A DNA stretch of 23,045 nucleotides from Candidatus Tectimicrobiota bacterium (GTDB lineage: Bacteria > JACPSX01), in NCBI GenBank assembly GCA_016193065.1, contig JACPSX010000246.1:11675-34719 (forward strand). The letters are read 5' to 3'. The notes beneath the pieces are model-generated. The model searched no databases, had not been told where the DNA came from, and worked only from the letters and a program-made list of their open reading frames with translations. Positions 21,885 through 23,045 of this stretch are shown one piece after another. Each line of letters starts with the position of its first letter. Positions within the stretch are counted from its first letter, which is position 1. Position numbers and translations under genes: made by a program.

Positions 21885-22124
21885 CTACCCTTCCTTGCGA
21901 ATCTCCACCTTCCACACTGTAGGCCCTCTCTCCACATATTCCCAGCCGAATTTCCCGGGGCGCTCGGCCTGGAACTGGTAGTAGAGGGGCTTGGGATCAT
22001 GGTCATTGATCAGTAGAAAACTGCCGCCTTCCGGAAGCTGGTCAAAGGTGGAAAAGATTCTCGGGTGCTTCTCCCGCGGCGGGATCGGACGAACGTCGAG
22101 TTCCAGTTTTTCTGGGTCGGTCAT
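21885..22124 (-). CDS. DUF2249 domain protein
   Basis: A 79-residue single-domain protein whose ATG follows GGAGGAGGGAG. It has the typical DUF2249 layout: LELDVRPIPPREKHPRIFSTFDQLPEGGSFLLINDHDPKPLYYQFQAERPGKFGWEYVERGPTVWKVEI, i.e. a strand, the DVRPIPP loop, a helix, the NDHDPKPL turn and the terminal strand. The fold is related to TusA sulfur carriers but no catalytic cysteine is present here, so sulfur transfer by this protein is unlikely. The DHDP segment may bind a metal or haem, which is an inference. It is the first gene of the 22124-18244 set and lies 34 bp before the DUF1858-DUF2249 fusion. Confidence 0.85.
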   Translation of the reverse strand: MTDPEKLELDVRPIPPREKHPRIFSTFDQLPEGGSFLLINDHDPKPLYYQFQAERPGKFGWEYVERGPTVWKVEIRKEG

Positions 22125-22308
22125 ACTCCCTCCTCCGTTTGTCTTACATTTCTGCTGAATTGAGATCCAGTCTCCACGGTGTCTCTTTCCCCAGAAGTGT
22201 TAAACCCGAACGCGGGCGTGGCAGGAAGCTCTCCGCAAGGATCTGCAAGTAAAGATTTTCCCGGAACAAGACCTTCGCAAATCCTTCCCCTGCTCCGGCG
22301 ATAAAAAA

Positions 22309-22554
22309 TTATTCCCCCGCGTGCTGGCGCTCTTTCTTTTGCAGCAGTTCCTCCCGGCTCTCGACATAGTCCGGATGGGTAACAATACAATCCACAGGAC
22401 ATATGGCAATGCATTGGGGCTCGTCGAAGAACCCCACACATTCCGTACACTTCTCCGGATCGATCACGTAAATGCTGTCCCCCTCGCTAATGGACTCGTT
22501 GGGGCACTCCGGCTCGCAAACTGCACAGTTGATGCACTCTTCATTGATCAGCAA
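22309..22554 (-). CDS. YfhL-type 2[4Fe-4S] ferredoxin
   Basis: An 81-residue ferredoxin. The first cluster is CINCAVCEPECP and the second is CTECVGFFDEPQCIAICP, with the extra residues between the second and third cysteines that mark the Allochromatium/YfhL-type ferredoxins of very low potential. The C-terminal YVESREELLQKKERQHAGE helix is also typical. The only usable in-frame start is the TTG at 22554, about seven bases after GGAGG. Family members such as E. coli YfhL begin MALLI; here the codons before TTG read AGG GCA, so the usual ATG seems to have become AGG. It could serve the Fe-S enzymes nearby. Confidence 0.85.
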   Translation of the reverse strand: MLINEECINCAVCEPECPNESISEGDSIYVIDPEKCTECVGFFDEPQCIAICPVDCIVTHPDYVESREELLQKKERQHAGE

Positions 22555-22586
22555 TGCCCTCCCTCCTTTGGCACAGGCCGCCTGCC

Positions 22587-23045
22587 CTAACCAATATGGG
22601 CAAGGAGTCCCAAAAGTTTTATGACCTGGATCAGGGTTTCGTGCCTTGACCGTAAGGTGGTTTCGTCATGAGCCCTGCGCTTCCCTCCTTTCCAAGAACG
22701 CCATAAGTTTCTCCCTTTCATTCCCCTCCGTGAGAAGGGGGGTGGCCGCCTGCAGACGAAGCAGTCAGCTGAAACGTGAGCCAGAAACCCCACATTCGCC
22801 AGCCAGAACTGGACCCTGGCCATGGTCAAACTGTGAATCACGATCTTTCCGGCATAGTTGGGGAGGAGCTTGTAGCCGACCCCAAAGATCATCATGGAGA
22901 TCCAGCCGAAGAAATTCAGGTGCAGGTGTGCGCTTTTCACGTTCCCCCTCCGGTCCGGCACTGGGCGACCAAAACTGATCTCAGCATAACGTGGCAGGGA
23001 GGTCAGTAAATGGGTTGGACTTCCCATTTTGTTGATGCGATTACA
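22587..23045 (-). pseudogene. Damaged cytochrome c oxidase subunit I-like fragment (runs off right edge)
   Basis: The frame is open to the right edge. The segment SAHLHLNFFGWISMMIFGVGYKLLPNYAGKIVIHS followed by ARVQFWLANVGFL is a clear pair of membrane helices from small cytochrome-oxidase/NorB-like subunit I proteins, with the HxHLN haem-ligand helix. After about base 22785 the predicted protein turns abruptly into a basic, non-membrane tail (CFVCRRPPPFSRRGMKGRNLWRSWKGGKRR) where the family should continue with another helix. A hairpin-forming CCCCTTC-TCAC-GGAGGGG stretch at about 22724-22742 lies at this break, so a repeat insertion, deletion or frameshift is likely. The N-terminal helix is not seen either. 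A natural short variant cannot be excluded. Confidence 0.55.

Noticed and set aside
1-23045. CRISPR array, tRNA or rRNA genes
   Set aside because: No spaced direct repeats of the right size and no tRNA or rRNA signature was seen by eye on either strand.

Overview
The window is a gene-dense stretch of a moderately GC-rich bacterial genome. Almost every gene is on the minus strand, with short gaps and strong GGAGG-type ribosome binding sites. The core is an anaerobic aromatic-degradation locus: a complete class I benzoyl-CoA reductase of the Azoarcus (bzd) type in the order bzdN-bzdO-bzdP-bzdQ-bzdM-bzdV (10844 down to 3928). The same direction continues through a GNAT acetyltransferase, an 80-residue unknown protein, a hemerythrin-like protein, an Oah/BamA-like ring hydrolase with an extra zinc ribbon, an acyl-CoA dehydrogenase and the start of a FixC-type ETF:quinone oxidoreductase cut by the left edge. 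Nothing here fixes the phylum. The gene content points to an anaerobe, or a facultative one, that ferments or respires aromatic acids.

Upstream of the bzd genes, on the same strand, are two genes for a pyruvate:ferredoxin oxidoreductase whose single-chain (NifJ) architecture is split between the gamma and ferredoxin domains (15627-12058), then a YwiC-like membrane protein (12001-11204). A 356-bp gap (10848-11203) separates these from bzdN. It holds a 105-bp transposon-like element with terminal inverted repeats and a GCAC target duplication, plus a CGTTCG/CGAACG palindromic cluster just before bzdN that may be an operator. The likely electron route is 2-oxoacid to ferredoxin (Por), with NAD(P)H to ferredoxin via BzdV as a second route, then BzdM to BzdNOPQ. 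The reduced ring is later cleaved by the Oah-like enzyme. Benzoate-CoA ligase, dienoyl-CoA hydratase and the hydroxyacyl-CoA dehydrogenase are not in the window.

A plus-strand FAD oxidoreductase of the DAO/glycine-sarcosine oxidase family (about 16045-17217) diverges from the por genes and converges, with overlapping stop codons, on a TatD-type metal-dependent hydrolase (17981-17214).

The right-hand part (22124-18244, minus strand) is a second operon-like set: a small DUF2249 protein, a DUF1858-DUF2249-DUF2249 fusion, a 12-helix haem-copper-oxidase-subunit-I-like protein, a TIGR04053-like radical SAM/SPASM enzyme and a DUF59 (SufT/PaaD-like) Fe-S maturation factor. This resembles gene sets linked to nitric-oxide or haem metabolism, but the function is not established. 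Upstream of it are a YfhL-type ferredoxin whose usual ATG reads AGG, and at the right edge a damaged cytochrome-oxidase-like fragment.

I saw no rRNA, tRNA, CRISPR array or intact insertion sequence.
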